Of a stretch of 64,000 nucleotides of DNA, positions 17,048 through 24,519 are shown piece after piece. Each line of letters opens with the position of its first letter. Positions within the stretch are counted from its first letter, which is position 1. This DNA is from Sphingomonas sp. KR3-1 (lineage in GTDB: Bacteria; Pseudomonadota; Alphaproteobacteria; Sphingomonadales; Sphingomonadaceae): NCBI RefSeq assembly GCF_040049295.1, contig NZ_JBDZDQ010000004.1, forward strand, positions 347,570 to 411,569, read 5' to 3'. The translations under genes were made by a program, and so were the position numbers. Below the pieces are notes generated by a model. It was given only the letters and a program-made list of their open reading frames with translations, was not told the DNA's origin and ran no database searches.

Positions 17048-17125
17048 TTCCGGGGACCGGCGCCGCGACGGCGCCGGTCCCCGGAAGCCGCTAGGCGGTT
17101 GCGCACCCGCGCGATCGCCTAGCGG
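17048..17125. repeat. Two consecutive perfect hairpins after the small peptide gene
   Basis: An 18-base stem (17048-17065 with 17069-17086, 3-base loop CGA) is followed by a 10-base stem (CCGCTAGGCG at 17088-17097 with 17116-17125). There is no T-run on either side, so this is not a classical intrinsic terminator. A strong RNA structure or 3' end-stabilising element of the minus-strand peptide transcript is likely. Confidence 0.7.
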
Positions 17126-17134
17126 TCCGTCGGC

Positions 17135-17302
17135 TTACCAATAGCCATAGGTCAGGCCGAGCGCGTCGGTGACCCTGACATACCAGGCGCGATTGTCGCC
17201 GAGATCGCGGGCATGCTCGGTCGGCGGAATATCGTCGAGCCGCATCCCGCCATTGACCACGGTCAGATCCGCCGCATCGAGTTCGACAATAAGATTCTGC
17301 AT
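17135..17302 (-). CDS. Short peptide with double-glycine leader
   Basis: 55 residues. The leader MQNLIVELDAADLTVVNGG ends in Gly-Gly with the L-x-x-x-D-L-x-x-V-x-G-G spacing of bacteriocin and microcin precursors exported by C39-peptidase ABC transporters. The 36-residue core begins MRLDDIPPTEHARDLGD and ends ALGLTYGYW, with no cysteines. The ATG at 17302 is preceded by AAGGGGAAGG. A TTG six codons earlier is less likely. The core start resembles the N-terminus of the adjacent zinc peptidase (MRLDDIDPTDFAEDAG). No transporter or immunity gene is recognised within the window, so the role is unproven. Confidence 0.6.
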   Translation of the reverse strand: MQNLIVELDAADLTVVNGGMRLDDIPPTEHARDLGDNRAWYVRVTDALGLTYGYW

Positions 17303-17561
17303 GCCCTTCCCCTTTCGCAAATCATGTATCGATCGATCCAGATCAGATCGACTCCGGCATCATAACTTGCGGCATCTTGCAGATGACAGCCGCATCTCTC
17401 CCGATTCGGTTCGACAATAGAGAAATTTTGTTTCGAGAACGCATCGAATTACTTTGCACAAGCCGCGCCAAGCCGTGGACGAAGCCCCGTGGAGAATCCC
17501 GCGGCCAAGATGGCCTCCAATTCATTTGCCTAGGCCGCCGGCTTGGGCCACAGCTCCCGCC

Positions 17562-18701
17562 ATGGCCGACGCCGAGTCACGCCCCCGCCGTCAGGCACCC
17601 GGCCTTCCGCTTCCGGACACGGTCGCGCTGGTGCTCCAGGGTGGCGGCGCGCTCGGCGCCTATCAGGCGGGCGTGATCGAGGAACTCCACACCGGCGGGA
17701 TCGAAGTCGACTGGGTCGCCGGCATTTCGATCGGCGCAGTCAACGCCGCACTCTTCGCCGGCAACCCGCCCGAGAAGCGCCTTTCCGCGATCCGGACCTT
17801 CTGGGACCAGGCGACCTCCGCCCTCCCCGATTTCTCGCTCCCCTTCGGCGATTCCGCCCGCGAGCTCAGCCATGAATGGGCCGCCGGCATGGTGATGCTC
17901 GGCGGCGTCCCCGGCTTCTTCCGCCCGCGCCTGCTCGCCCCCGCCTTCGCGTCGCCGGGCACGCCCGAGGCGCTGAGCTTCTACGACACCGCGCCGCTGC
18001 GCGAGACGCTCGACACGCTCGTCGACTGGGAGCTGCTCAACACCGGCCCGGTCCGCCTCTCGGTCGGCGCGGTCGACATCCAGAGCGGCAATTTCCGCTA
18101 TTTCGATACGCGCGACGAGAAGCTCGACGCGCGCCACATCATGGCTTCGGGCGCGCTGCCGCCGGGCCTGCCCCCGGTCGAGATCGACGGCGCCTGGTAT
18201 TGGGACGGCGGCCTCGTCTCGAACACCCCGCTCACCCACATCCTCGATCGCCAGGATTCGGACACGCTGATCTTCCAGGTCGATCTCTTCCCCGCCGCCG
18301 ACGAGCTGCCGCGCACGATGACCGACGTGGTGGCGCGCGAGAAGGAGATCCGCTTCTCCAGCCGCACCCGCACCGTCTCCGACGAGCGCATGCGGCTGCG
18401 CCAGGAGCGCCAGATGGTCTGCCGCCTGCTCGACAAGCTGCCGCCCGAGCTGCTCGCCGATCCCGAGGTCCAGGCGATCCGGCAGCGCGTCTCCGAATAT
18501 CCGGTCAGCCTCGTCCAGCTGATCTACCGCGCCAATGCCTGGGAAGGCGGCGCGCGCGACTTCGAATTCTCGGCGCGCTCGATGCACGAGCATTGGCAGG
18601 CTGGCCGCACCGCGGTCGCCGAGACGATGGCGAACGCGCAGATCGTCGCCAGCAACATCCTCGACGGCAACACCGCCGCGTTCGATCTCACCCAGCGTTA
18701 G
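17562..18701 (+). CDS. Patatin-like phospholipase (with DUF3734-type C-terminus)
   Basis: 379 residues, cytoplasmic. The N-terminal patatin domain shows the oxyanion motif LQGGGALGAYQAG, the serine elbow GISIG (nucleophile Ser) and the Asp of the dyad in WDGGLVSNTP. The C-terminal third (EIRFSSRTRTVSDERMRLRQ, YRANAWEGGARDFEFSARSM) is the extension found in the alphaproteobacterial type that is encoded next to 3-hydroxybutyrate dehydrogenase. That gene indeed follows nine bases later. Family role: hydrolysis of acyl lipids or storage-ester links. Inference: it may supply or mobilise hydroxybutyrate-related metabolites. The ATG at 17562 is chosen over the upstream one because the region before it is Pro/Arg-rich translation of spacer DNA. 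Confidence 0.92.
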   Translation: MADAESRPRRQAPGLPLPDTVALVLQGGGALGAYQAGVIEELHTGGIEVDWVAGISIGAVNAALFAGNPPEKRLSAIRTFWDQATSALPDFSLPFGDSARELSHEWAAGMVMLGGVPGFFRPRLLAPAFASPGTPEALSFYDTAPLRETLDTLVDWELLNTGPVRLSVGAVDIQSGNFRYFDTRDEKLDARHIMASGALPPGLPPVEIDGAWYWDGGLVSNTPLTHILDRQDSDTLIFQVDLFPAADELPRTMTDVVAREKEIRFSSRTRTVSDERMRLRQERQMVCRLLDKLPPELLADPEVQAIRQRVSEYPVSLVQLIYRANAWEGGARDFEFSARSMHEHWQAGRTAVAETMANAQIVASNILDGNTAAFDLTQR

Positions 18702-18710
18702 GAGTCCCCC

Positions 18711-19496
18711 ATGTTCCTCAAGGGCAAGTCCGCGATCATCACCGGTTCCACCTCGGGCATCGGCCTGGCCTATGCCAAGGCGCTGGCCGCCGAGGGCGCG
18801 AGCGTGATGATCAACGGCTTCGGCGACACGCAAGCGATCGAGACCGAGCGCGCCGCGCTCGAGGCGACCAGCGGCGCCAAGGCGCTCTACGACGCCGCCG
18901 ACATGACCAAGCCCGACCAGATCGATGCGATGGTCAAGCGCTGCCATGACGAGCTCGGCGGCCCGCACATCATCATCAACAATGCCGGCATCCAGCACGT
19001 CGCCCCGATCGAGGATTTCCCGCCCGAGAAGTTCAACGCGATCATCGCGATCAACATGTCCTCGGCCTGGCACATGACGCGCGTCGCGGTGCCGTTCATG
19101 AAGGCGCAGAAATGGGGCCGCATCCTCTCGACCGCGAGCGCCCACAGCCTCGTCGCCAGCCCCAACAAGAGCGCGTACGTGATGGCCAAGCACGCCATTG
19201 CCGGCCTCACCAAGACGATCGCGCTCGAAGTCGCGACGTACGGCGTCACCGTCAACTGCGTCTCGCCCGGCTATGTCTGGACGCCCCTGGTCGAGAACCA
19301 GATCCCCGACACGATGAAGGCGCGCGGCCTCACCCGCGAGCAGGTGATCAACGACGTGCTGCTCGACGCGCAGCCGACCAAGCAGTTCGTCACCTCGGAA
19401 CAGGTCGCCGCGCTGGTGCTTTTCCTTTGCCGGGACGAGGCGGCGCAGATCACCGGCGCCAATTATTCGATCGACGGCGGCTGGACCGCCGCCTGA
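18711..19496 (+). CDS. bdhA: 3-hydroxybutyrate dehydrogenase
   Basis: 261 residues, a classical short-chain dehydrogenase. NAD-binding GSTSGIG near the N-terminus, NNAGIQHVAPIEDFP, the catalytic Ser in STASAHSLVASPNKSAY with Tyr and Lys of YVMAK, then CVSPGYVWTPLVENQIP. The segment NAGIQHVAPIEDFP and the C-terminal ANYSIDGGWTAA are diagnostic for D-3-hydroxybutyrate dehydrogenase, which oxidises D-3-hydroxybutyrate to acetoacetate in polyhydroxybutyrate turnover. It is preceded by GGAG and forms an operon with the patatin gene. Confidence 0.95.
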   Translation: MFLKGKSAIITGSTSGIGLAYAKALAAEGASVMINGFGDTQAIETERAALEATSGAKALYDAADMTKPDQIDAMVKRCHDELGGPHIIINNAGIQHVAPIEDFPPEKFNAIIAINMSSAWHMTRVAVPFMKAQKWGRILSTASAHSLVASPNKSAYVMAKHAIAGLTKTIALEVATYGVTVNCVSPGYVWTPLVENQIPDTMKARGLTREQVINDVLLDAQPTKQFVTSEQVAALVLFLCRDEAAQITGANYSIDGGWTAA

Positions 19497-19515
19497 TCGC
19501 GGCTAAAGGTTAGGC

Positions 19516-20142
19516 ATGATGAAGGGGATCCCCGCCGCCGCGTTGCTCGCGCTCGGCCTCACCGGCTGCAACGTCTATCGCGAGGCGACGACGAGCGAGC
19601 CGCCCGCCGGCTGGAGCTGGCGGCGGGTGACCACCGATGCCGATGCCACGCGCATCCGCAACTGGCGCAAGGCCTGGGACGATGCGCTCGCCCCCGCCCG
19701 GGCCGAGGCGCCGGCGGCGATCGCGGCGGACCCCAAGCTGTTCGACCCCGATGTCGCGCTGGCGCAGGCGATGCCGCCCGCGGGCACCTATCGCTGCCGC
19801 ACCTTCAAGCTCGGCTCGCAGCATCCGGTGACGCGCTATTTCACGGCCTATCCCGCCGGCACCTGCCAGATCGCCCCGCGCGGCGACGCGATGCATTTCC
19901 TCAAGACCGACAGCGAGCAGCGCCCCGACGGCCTGCTCTATCCCAACACCGACGCGCGGGTGATGTTCATCGGCGTGCTGGTGCTCGGCGACGAGACCGC
20001 GCCGCTGCGCTACGGCGTCGATCACAGGCGCGACATGATCGGCTATGTCGAGCGCATCGGCGAGGCGCGCTGGCGCCTGGTCTTCCCCTATCCCGGCTTC
20101 GAGTCCAAGCTCGACGTGGTCGAGTTGGTCCCGGCGGGCTGA
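19516..20142 (+). CDS. DUF4893-like lipoprotein
   Basis: 208 residues. The signal MMKGIPAAALLALGLTGCN carries a lipobox with Cys at position 18. The mature domain has TDADATRIRNWRKAWDDALA, PPAGTYRCRTFKLGSQ and the end DMIGYVERIGEARWRLVFPY PGFESKLDVVEL, the pattern of the DUF4893 family of sphingomonads. Function unknown. It follows bdhA by 19 bases on the same strand and may be co-transcribed. The second ATG, one codon later, would be equally acceptable. Confidence 0.85.
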   Translation: MMKGIPAAALLALGLTGCNVYREATTSEPPAGWSWRRVTTDADATRIRNWRKAWDDALAPARAEAPAAIAADPKLFDPDVALAQAMPPAGTYRCRTFKLGSQHPVTRYFTAYPAGTCQIAPRGDAMHFLKTDSEQRPDGLLYPNTDARVMFIGVLVLGDETAPLRYGVDHRRDMIGYVERIGEARWRLVFPYPGFESKLDVVELVPAG

Positions 20143-20154
20143 GATCAACAAGAT

Positions 20155-20295
20155 TCCCCTCCCTGCAAGGGAGGGGTTAGGGGTGGGTTGGAAAAGGTCG
20201 GGCTCGATGCCCGGCCTTTTCTGTTTCGGCTACCGGCTGGCTGGGTTCGCTGCGCTCGCAACCCAACCCCCAGCCCCTCCGTTCCAGGGAGAGGA
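20155..20295. repeat. Intergenic repeat mosaic, copy B
   Basis: CCTCCCTGCAAGGGAGGGG, then AAAAGGTCGGGCTCGATGCC CGGCCTTTTCTGTTTCGGCT ACCG, then CCCAGCCCCTCCGTTCCAGG GAGAGG. The central part is the reverse complement of copy A (14251-14400), flanked by the same outer ends. It sits between convergent genes and also supplies terminator-like hairpins. Confidence 0.75.
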
Positions 20296-20318
20296 AGCAA
20301 CAGACGCCCGCGCGTCGG

Positions 20319-20915
20319 TTAGACCACCAGCCCGAACGTCTTCACGATGAACGCATAGAGCGCCGGCGCCTTCGCCTTCACATTCTCGCGCCGGAACGGC
20401 GGCCGCGCCGCCACCCCGTGCAGCACCACGCTCGCGGTCATCGCGAAGAACTCGAACGGGTTCTTGAGCATGTACGCGGTCTCCGGCCACAGCCCGCTCG
20501 CCTTGGCCTCCGCATAGAAGCGCAACACGTCCGGGTTCTGCTGCCCGCCCGGCATCTTGAGCAGCTGCCAGCGGTGGATCAGCTCATGGAGCAGCACCGG
20601 GTTCTCGGGCGGCTGCGTCTCGCGCGCGAAGAACACGCCGCGCGGCCCCGCGCGCGTCTTCGTCCCCGCTTCCTTGTCCACCGTGATCACCTGCTCGGCG
20701 AAGAAGCTGCGCGCCTCATCCGAAACGTTCAGCGCCTTGACCAGCGCGATCTGCGCGGCGAGCGAGGCGGCGATTGCGGGCGTCTGCTCGCCGCCCTGCC
20801 AGTCGATGGCGAAGTCCTGCGCCGCACGCGCGGGAAGCGGCAGGAGCAACAGCGCGGCGCCGCTCAGCAGGCTCCGGCGCGAGAGGTTTGACAGGCCCCG
20901 ATCCCCAAGCGACAT
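20319..20915 (-). CDS. Tat-exported putative zinc-dependent peptidase (HExxH)
   Basis: 198 residues. The twin-arginine signal SRRSLLSGAALLLLPLPARA is followed by a compact domain with LLHELIHRWQLLKMPGG, a possible HExxH zinc site, and NPFEFFAMTASVVLHG about 40 residues later, whose Glu could be the third ligand. The spacing resembles putative metallopeptidases with a gluzincin arrangement. No family is recognised with certainty. It is divergent from the M20 amidohydrolase gene with only 27 bases between the starts. Confidence 0.8.
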   Translation of the reverse strand: MSLGDRGLSNLSRRSLLSGAALLLLPLPARAAQDFAIDWQGGEQTPAIAASLAAQIALVKALNVSDEARSFFAEQVITVDKEAGTKTRAGPRGVFFARETQPPENPVLLHELIHRWQLLKMPGGQQNPDVLRFYAEAKASGLWPETAYMLKNPFEFFAMTASVVLHGVAARPPFRRENVKAKAPALYAFIVKTFGLVV

Positions 20916-20942
20916 TCATTCCTCCATGCAGGGGGGAACCAT

Positions 20943-22250
20943 ATGCTCCGGACACTTCTTCTCGCAACAGCGATGAGCTTTACCACGCCCTCCGCCGCCG
21001 ATCCGGTGCACGACGCGACCCAGGCCGCGCTGCCCCAGCTGCTGGAATATTACCGCGACTTCCACGCCAACCCCGAGCTCAGCCTGCACGAGGTGAACAC
21101 CGCCGCCAAGCTCGCCGAGGAAGCGCGCAAGGCCGGCTACAAGGTCACCGAGAAGGTCGGCGGCACCGGCGTCGTCGCCGTGCTCGAGAACGGCCCCGGC
21201 CCGGTCGTCCTCATCCGCGCCGACATGGACGGCCTGCCCGTCACCGAGGCGACCGGCCTGCCCTTCGCTTCCACCGTCCGCACGACCAATGACGAAGGCA
21301 TCGAGACCGGCGTGATGCATGCCTGCGGGCACGACACGCACATGGCGAGCTGGATCGGCACGCTGCGCAACCTCGCCGCGATGAAGGCGAAGTGGCACGG
21401 CACCGTGATCATGATCGCCCAGCCCGCCGAGGAGCGCGGCATGGGCGCCAAGGCGATGCTCGACGACGGCCTGTTCACCCGCTTCCCCAAGCCGCAATTC
21501 GCGCTCGCCTTCCATGACAGCGCCAGCCAGCCCGCCGGCCAGATCGGCGTCACCCCCGGCTATGCGCTGGCGAATGTCGATTCGGTCGATGTGCTGGTGA
21601 AGGGCGTCGGCGGCCACGGCGCCTATCCGCAGACCACCAAGGACCCGATCGTCCTCGCCGCGCGCATCGTCACTTCGCTGCAGACCCTGGTCAGCCGCGA
21701 AGTCGATCCGCAGGAAGCCGCGGTGGTCACCGTCGGCATGATCAAGGGCGGCTCGACGCACAACATCATCGGCAGCGACGTGACGATGCTGCTCACCGTG
21801 CGCAGCTTCAAGCCCGAGGTGCGCAAGCTGCTGCTCGACGGCATCGCCCGCATCGCGAAGGGCGAGGCGATCGCCGCCGGAATCCCCGAAGACCGCATGC
21901 CCGAGATCAAGGTCCGCGACAATTTCACTCCCGCCACCTTCAACACCCAACCGCTCAGCGACCGGATGAAGACGCTGTGGACCGCGCGCTTCGGCAAGGA
22001 CCGGGTGGTCGAAACCCGCGCGGTGATGGGCGGCGAGGATTTCAGCCGCTACTGGCTCGCCGACAATTCGATCCAGAGCCTGATCTTCTGGGTCGGCGGC
22101 GTCCCCGCGGACAAATGGGCGGCGTCGGACCAGGGCAAAAAGCCGCTCCCCTCGCTTCACAGCGCCTATTGGGCGCCCGACGCCGAACAGGTCATCGGCA
22201 CCGCCACCGAGGCGATGACCGCGGCTGCACTGGATATCCTAAAGAAATAG
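20943..22250 (+). CDS. Exported M20-family amidohydrolase/peptidase
   Basis: 435 residues. A signal peptide (LLLATAMSFTTPSAADP) precedes the M20D fold. Metal ligands lie in HACGHDTHMA, PAEERG and near the C-terminus in MGGEDFSRYW, and the dimerisation domain contains GVGGHGAYPQTTKDPIVLAA. Related enzymes deacylate N-acyl or N-acetyl amino acids or hydrolyse hippurate-like amides. Because it carries a signal peptide, it probably acts in the periplasm on peptide-like or acylated nutrients. The start ATG is close to the divergent promoter region. Confidence 0.93.
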   Translation: MLRTLLLATAMSFTTPSAADPVHDATQAALPQLLEYYRDFHANPELSLHEVNTAAKLAEEARKAGYKVTEKVGGTGVVAVLENGPGPVVLIRADMDGLPVTEATGLPFASTVRTTNDEGIETGVMHACGHDTHMASWIGTLRNLAAMKAKWHGTVIMIAQPAEERGMGAKAMLDDGLFTRFPKPQFALAFHDSASQPAGQIGVTPGYALANVDSVDVLVKGVGGHGAYPQTTKDPIVLAARIVTSLQTLVSREVDPQEAAVVTVGMIKGGSTHNIIGSDVTMLLTVRSFKPEVRKLLLDGIARIAKGEAIAAGIPEDRMPEIKVRDNFTPATFNTQPLSDRMKTLWTARFGKDRVVETRAVMGGEDFSRYWLADNSIQSLIFWVGGVPADKWAASDQGKKPLPSLHSAYWAPDAEQVIGTATEAMTAAALDILKK

Positions 22251-22261
22251 ACGGTCCGGCT

Positions 22262-22708
22262 CTAATCGAAATAATCGTATCGGCTGATCAGGTCCGGCAT
22301 CTCCTCGACAATGACAAGCGATTGGTCCGGGGATGCCGGTGGCGTGTCCGCCTGGCCCAGCAGTAGAAACGCCTGCCCGTCATAGCCGAAGGTCACGGCG
22401 CGACAGCTCCCGATCGATCGGATTACACCGGAGCCGCGCCCGTCGAAGCAATCGACCGAGAGATGCACGACTTCGCGCAACAATGTCGGATCGCCCAGAT
22501 CGACGACGTGCGGCTCGCGTAGTTCGGAGCTCAAGCCCGCCCATGGCTCGGCGCCAGGGTCGCGCCAATCGATCGCATGATGAAAGCAGTCTCCTTGCTG
22601 GCGCAGGCTCTCGCAGACAATCTCCGTCACAAGCGTCAGGCAGGCCTGCACACGCGGATCCTTCGGGTCAGTCAAATCAAATGCCGGAAAGACGCCAAAC
22701 CCCATCAT
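22262..22708 (-). CDS. Hypothetical protein in a lower-GC segment
   Basis: About 149 residues if the ATG at 22708 is used (MMGFGVFPAFDLTDPKDP). The frame is open to 22792 and an earlier start is possible. Visible: LTLVTEIVCESLRQQGDCFH, PHVVDLGDPTLLREVVHLSV and a C-terminal acidic tail SRYDYFD. No signal peptide, membrane segment or known motif. Base composition is lower in GC and codon choice less biased than in neighbours, and the next gene is the arr-type resistance gene. Recent acquisition, or an immunity-like role, is possible but unproven. Convergent with the amidohydrolase. Confidence 0.6.
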   Translation of the reverse strand: MMGFGVFPAFDLTDPKDPRVQACLTLVTEIVCESLRQQGDCFHHAIDWRDPGAEPWAGLSSELREPHVVDLGDPTLLREVVHLSVDCFDGRGSGVIRSIGSCRAVTFGYDGQAFLLLGQADTPPASPDQSLVIVEEMPDLISRYDYFD

Positions 22709-22877
22709 CCGCCGACAATGGGACGCAGGAGAAACTTCTTCAATTGGGAATATGGGGCGCCGTAGAATCGCACGGCCTCTTCCCACTATCATTATTTACC
22801 CCGGAACCGGGATTGCGGCAAGCCGGGGTCGCTGTTGCATGTAGCTGCCCTCGATTCGCACCTGAGGAGCACAGCGC

Positions 22878-23264
22878 ATGATCTATTATCACGGCACCCG
22901 CGCCGACCTTAACATCGGCGACCTGATCGCCGCCGGCTACACTTCCAACTACGGCGCGCAGAAAGCCAACCCCTGGGTCTATTTCGCCGCTACGCTCGAG
23001 GCGGCGATCTGGGGCGCCGAACTGGCCAAAGGCGAGGGCCGCGCGCGGATCTACATCGTCGAGCCGACGGGCAACTTCGTCGACGATCCCAACCTCACCG
23101 ACCAGAAATTCCCCGGCAACCCTACCCTCTCCTACCGTTCGCGCGAACCGCTCCGCGTCACCGGCGAAGTCACCGAATGGCAGGGTCACCCGCCCGAACA
23201 GGTCCAGGCAATGAAGGACGGCATTGCCCGGCTCGAGGCGCAGGGCATCCAGGCAATCGACTGA
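22878..23264 (+). CDS. arr: Rifamycin ADP-ribosyltransferase, Arr-like
   Basis: 128 residues. This is a close structural match to Arr enzymes, which inactivate rifampicin by ADP-ribosylating its C23 hydroxyl using NAD+. The catalytic-site residues known from the mycobacterial enzyme (His19, Tyr49, Asp84) correspond here to His5 (YYHGTRADL), Tyr35 (WVYFAATLEAAIWGAEL) and Asp70 (FVDDPNLTDQKFPGNPT). The block TDQKFPGNPTLSYRSREPL and WQGHPPEQVQAMKDG are hallmarks. The N-terminus is about 14 residues shorter than the mycobacterial form. No integron attC site or IS is visible beside it, so it is probably a chromosomal copy. Activity is inferred from motifs. Confidence 0.93.
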   Translation: MIYYHGTRADLNIGDLIAAGYTSNYGAQKANPWVYFAATLEAAIWGAELAKGEGRARIYIVEPTGNFVDDPNLTDQKFPGNPTLSYRSREPLRVTGEVTEWQGHPPEQVQAMKDGIARLEAQGIQAID

Positions 23265-23304
23265 CCGCCGGCGCGCCGCATCCGATCCCGGCCGGATGCG
23301 GCGC

Positions 23305-23577
23305 CTAGCGCCCGATGACGAACCAGCCGATCGCCGCGCCGGCCTGGATCGCGGCGATCAGCATCAGGTAGGTCGAGAAGGGCTGCTTGCGCGTCTTGTG
23401 GCGGAACAGCCGCCGCGCCGCGAAGGCGCCCGGCGAGCCGCCGAGCAGCGCGAGCCACAGCAGGTCCGCCTCGGGTACTCGCCGTGCGCCGGCGATCGCG
23501 CGGCGCTTGTCCTGCCGGAAGCGCAGCACCGTCCACAGATTGACGAAGACGATCCAGGCGAGCGCGGCGATCAGCAT
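23305..23577 (-). CDS. DUF1294 family membrane protein
   Basis: 90 residues. Two or three hydrophobic segments: LIAALAWIVFVNLWTVLRF, LLWLALLGGSPGAFAARRLF and TYLMLIAAIQAGAAIGWFVI. The motif LLGGSPGAFAARRLFRHKTRK is the signature of the DUF1294 family of small inner-membrane proteins, function unknown. It lies between arr and the beta-lactamase gene, convergent with arr and co-directional with the beta-lactamase, 21 bases downstream of its stop. Confidence 0.9.
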   Translation of the reverse strand: MLIAALAWIVFVNLWTVLRFRQDKRRAIAGARRVPEADLLWLALLGGSPGAFAARRLFRHKTRKQPFSTYLMLIAAIQAGAAIGWFVIGR

Positions 23578-23598
23578 CCCCGCGCCCTAGCCCGGCGA

Positions 23599-24411
23599 CT
23601 ATGCTCCCGCCAGCGCGCCGATCTCGGCGAGCAGCGCCTCGCGCATCTGCTTGCCGCCCGCGTCGGACATGCCCTCGCCCGCGCCGAACCGCGCGAACAC
23701 CAGGCGCCGCCCGCCTTTCTGCGCCCAGCCGACGAACCAGCCGAGCAGGCTGCCATCATCGAGCCCACCACTGCCGGTCTTGCCCTGCACCGCCCAGCCG
23801 CCGCTCCCGGCGAACTTCGGGATGATCGCCTCGGCGTGGGCATGCGCCCGTGCCGAGACCAGCTTGTGCGCCAGCATGTGCCGCAGGAACGCCACCTGCT
23901 CGTCGGGCGAGATCTTCAGCGAGCTGCCCAGCCACGCCCGGGTCAACCCGTCGCGCTTGCCGGGATCGCCGCTGAGGTCGCGATTGCCGTAGCCGAAGCG
24001 ATCGACATAGGCCTGGAAGCGCTGCATCCCCAGCTTGCGGGTCAACTCCTGCGAATACCACACCACCGAATCCGCTTCCCAGCGCGTCGGGTCGGTCCGC
24101 GCACGCTCCACGTCGCGGTGGGCGACGTCGCGCTTGGGATCATAGTCCCAGGCCGGGCGATGCGCGTCGGTCAGCACGCCCGCATCGAAGCCCATCAGCG
24201 CGAGTGGCACCTTGAAGGTCGAGCAGGGCGAGAAGCGCGTCGCGCACGGCCCCGAGCGGTGCAACGCCCGCCCGCTCGCCGCGTCGAGCAGCACGGTGGC
24301 GCGCAGCCTCCGCGGCGCCGCTGCCTCCGCAATCCCTCCCGGAATCCCCGCCAGCGCCGCGCCTGCGCCCAGCAGCAACGTCCCGCCAAATGTCCGCCGA
24401 TCGAGCTTCAT
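23599..24411 (-). CDS. Class D (OXA-type) beta-lactamase
   Basis: 270 residues. All class D landmarks are present: the acylation site STFK (64-67, FSPCSTFKVPLALMGFDAG), SVV at 115-117 (DSVVWYSQEL), YGN at 141-143 and KTG at 211-213 (VQGKTGSGG). A twin-arginine signal (DRRTFGGTLLLGAGAA) suggests Tat export to the periplasm. The ATG at 24411 has a GAGGAG ribosome-binding site and gives a proper signal peptide. Divergent from an AmpR-like regulator with a 108-base intergenic region, an arrangement known for inducible chromosomal beta-lactamases. Hydrolysis of penicillins is expected. Spectrum cannot be read from the sequence. Confidence 0.95.
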   Translation of the reverse strand: MKLDRRTFGGTLLLGAGAALAGIPGGIAEAAAPRRLRATVLLDAASGRALHRSGPCATRFSPCSTFKVPLALMGFDAGVLTDAHRPAWDYDPKRDVAHRDVERARTDPTRWEADSVVWYSQELTRKLGMQRFQAYVDRFGYGNRDLSGDPGKRDGLTRAWLGSSLKISPDEQVAFLRHMLAHKLVSARAHAHAEAIIPKFAGSGGWAVQGKTGSGGLDDGSLLGWFVGWAQKGGRRLVFARFGAGEGMSDAGGKQMREALLAEIGALAGA

Positions 24412-24519
24412 TTCCCATCTCCTCATCGAGTGCGGCGCAAGAAGTAAGGCGCGGAAACGCCCGCGCACAAAGGATCAAAGCTGGCGCGAGCCATTAGCTT
24501 TTCTTATGACGGTTTCCCG
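24412..24519. promoter_or_regulatory. Divergent control region of the beta-lactamase/AmpR-like pair
   Basis: The 108 bases hold both promoters. A stretch lower in GC (AAAGGATCAAAG, ATTAGCTTTTCTTATGAC) lies near the regulator start. LysR-type T-N11-A candidates can be drawn, but no exact operator can be proved by eye. Architecture matches AmpR-controlled beta-lactamase genes. Confidence 0.55.

Noticed and set aside
17048-17086. Hairpin as intrinsic terminator
   Set aside because: Stem is perfect but no T-run follows on either strand; described as a structural repeat instead.
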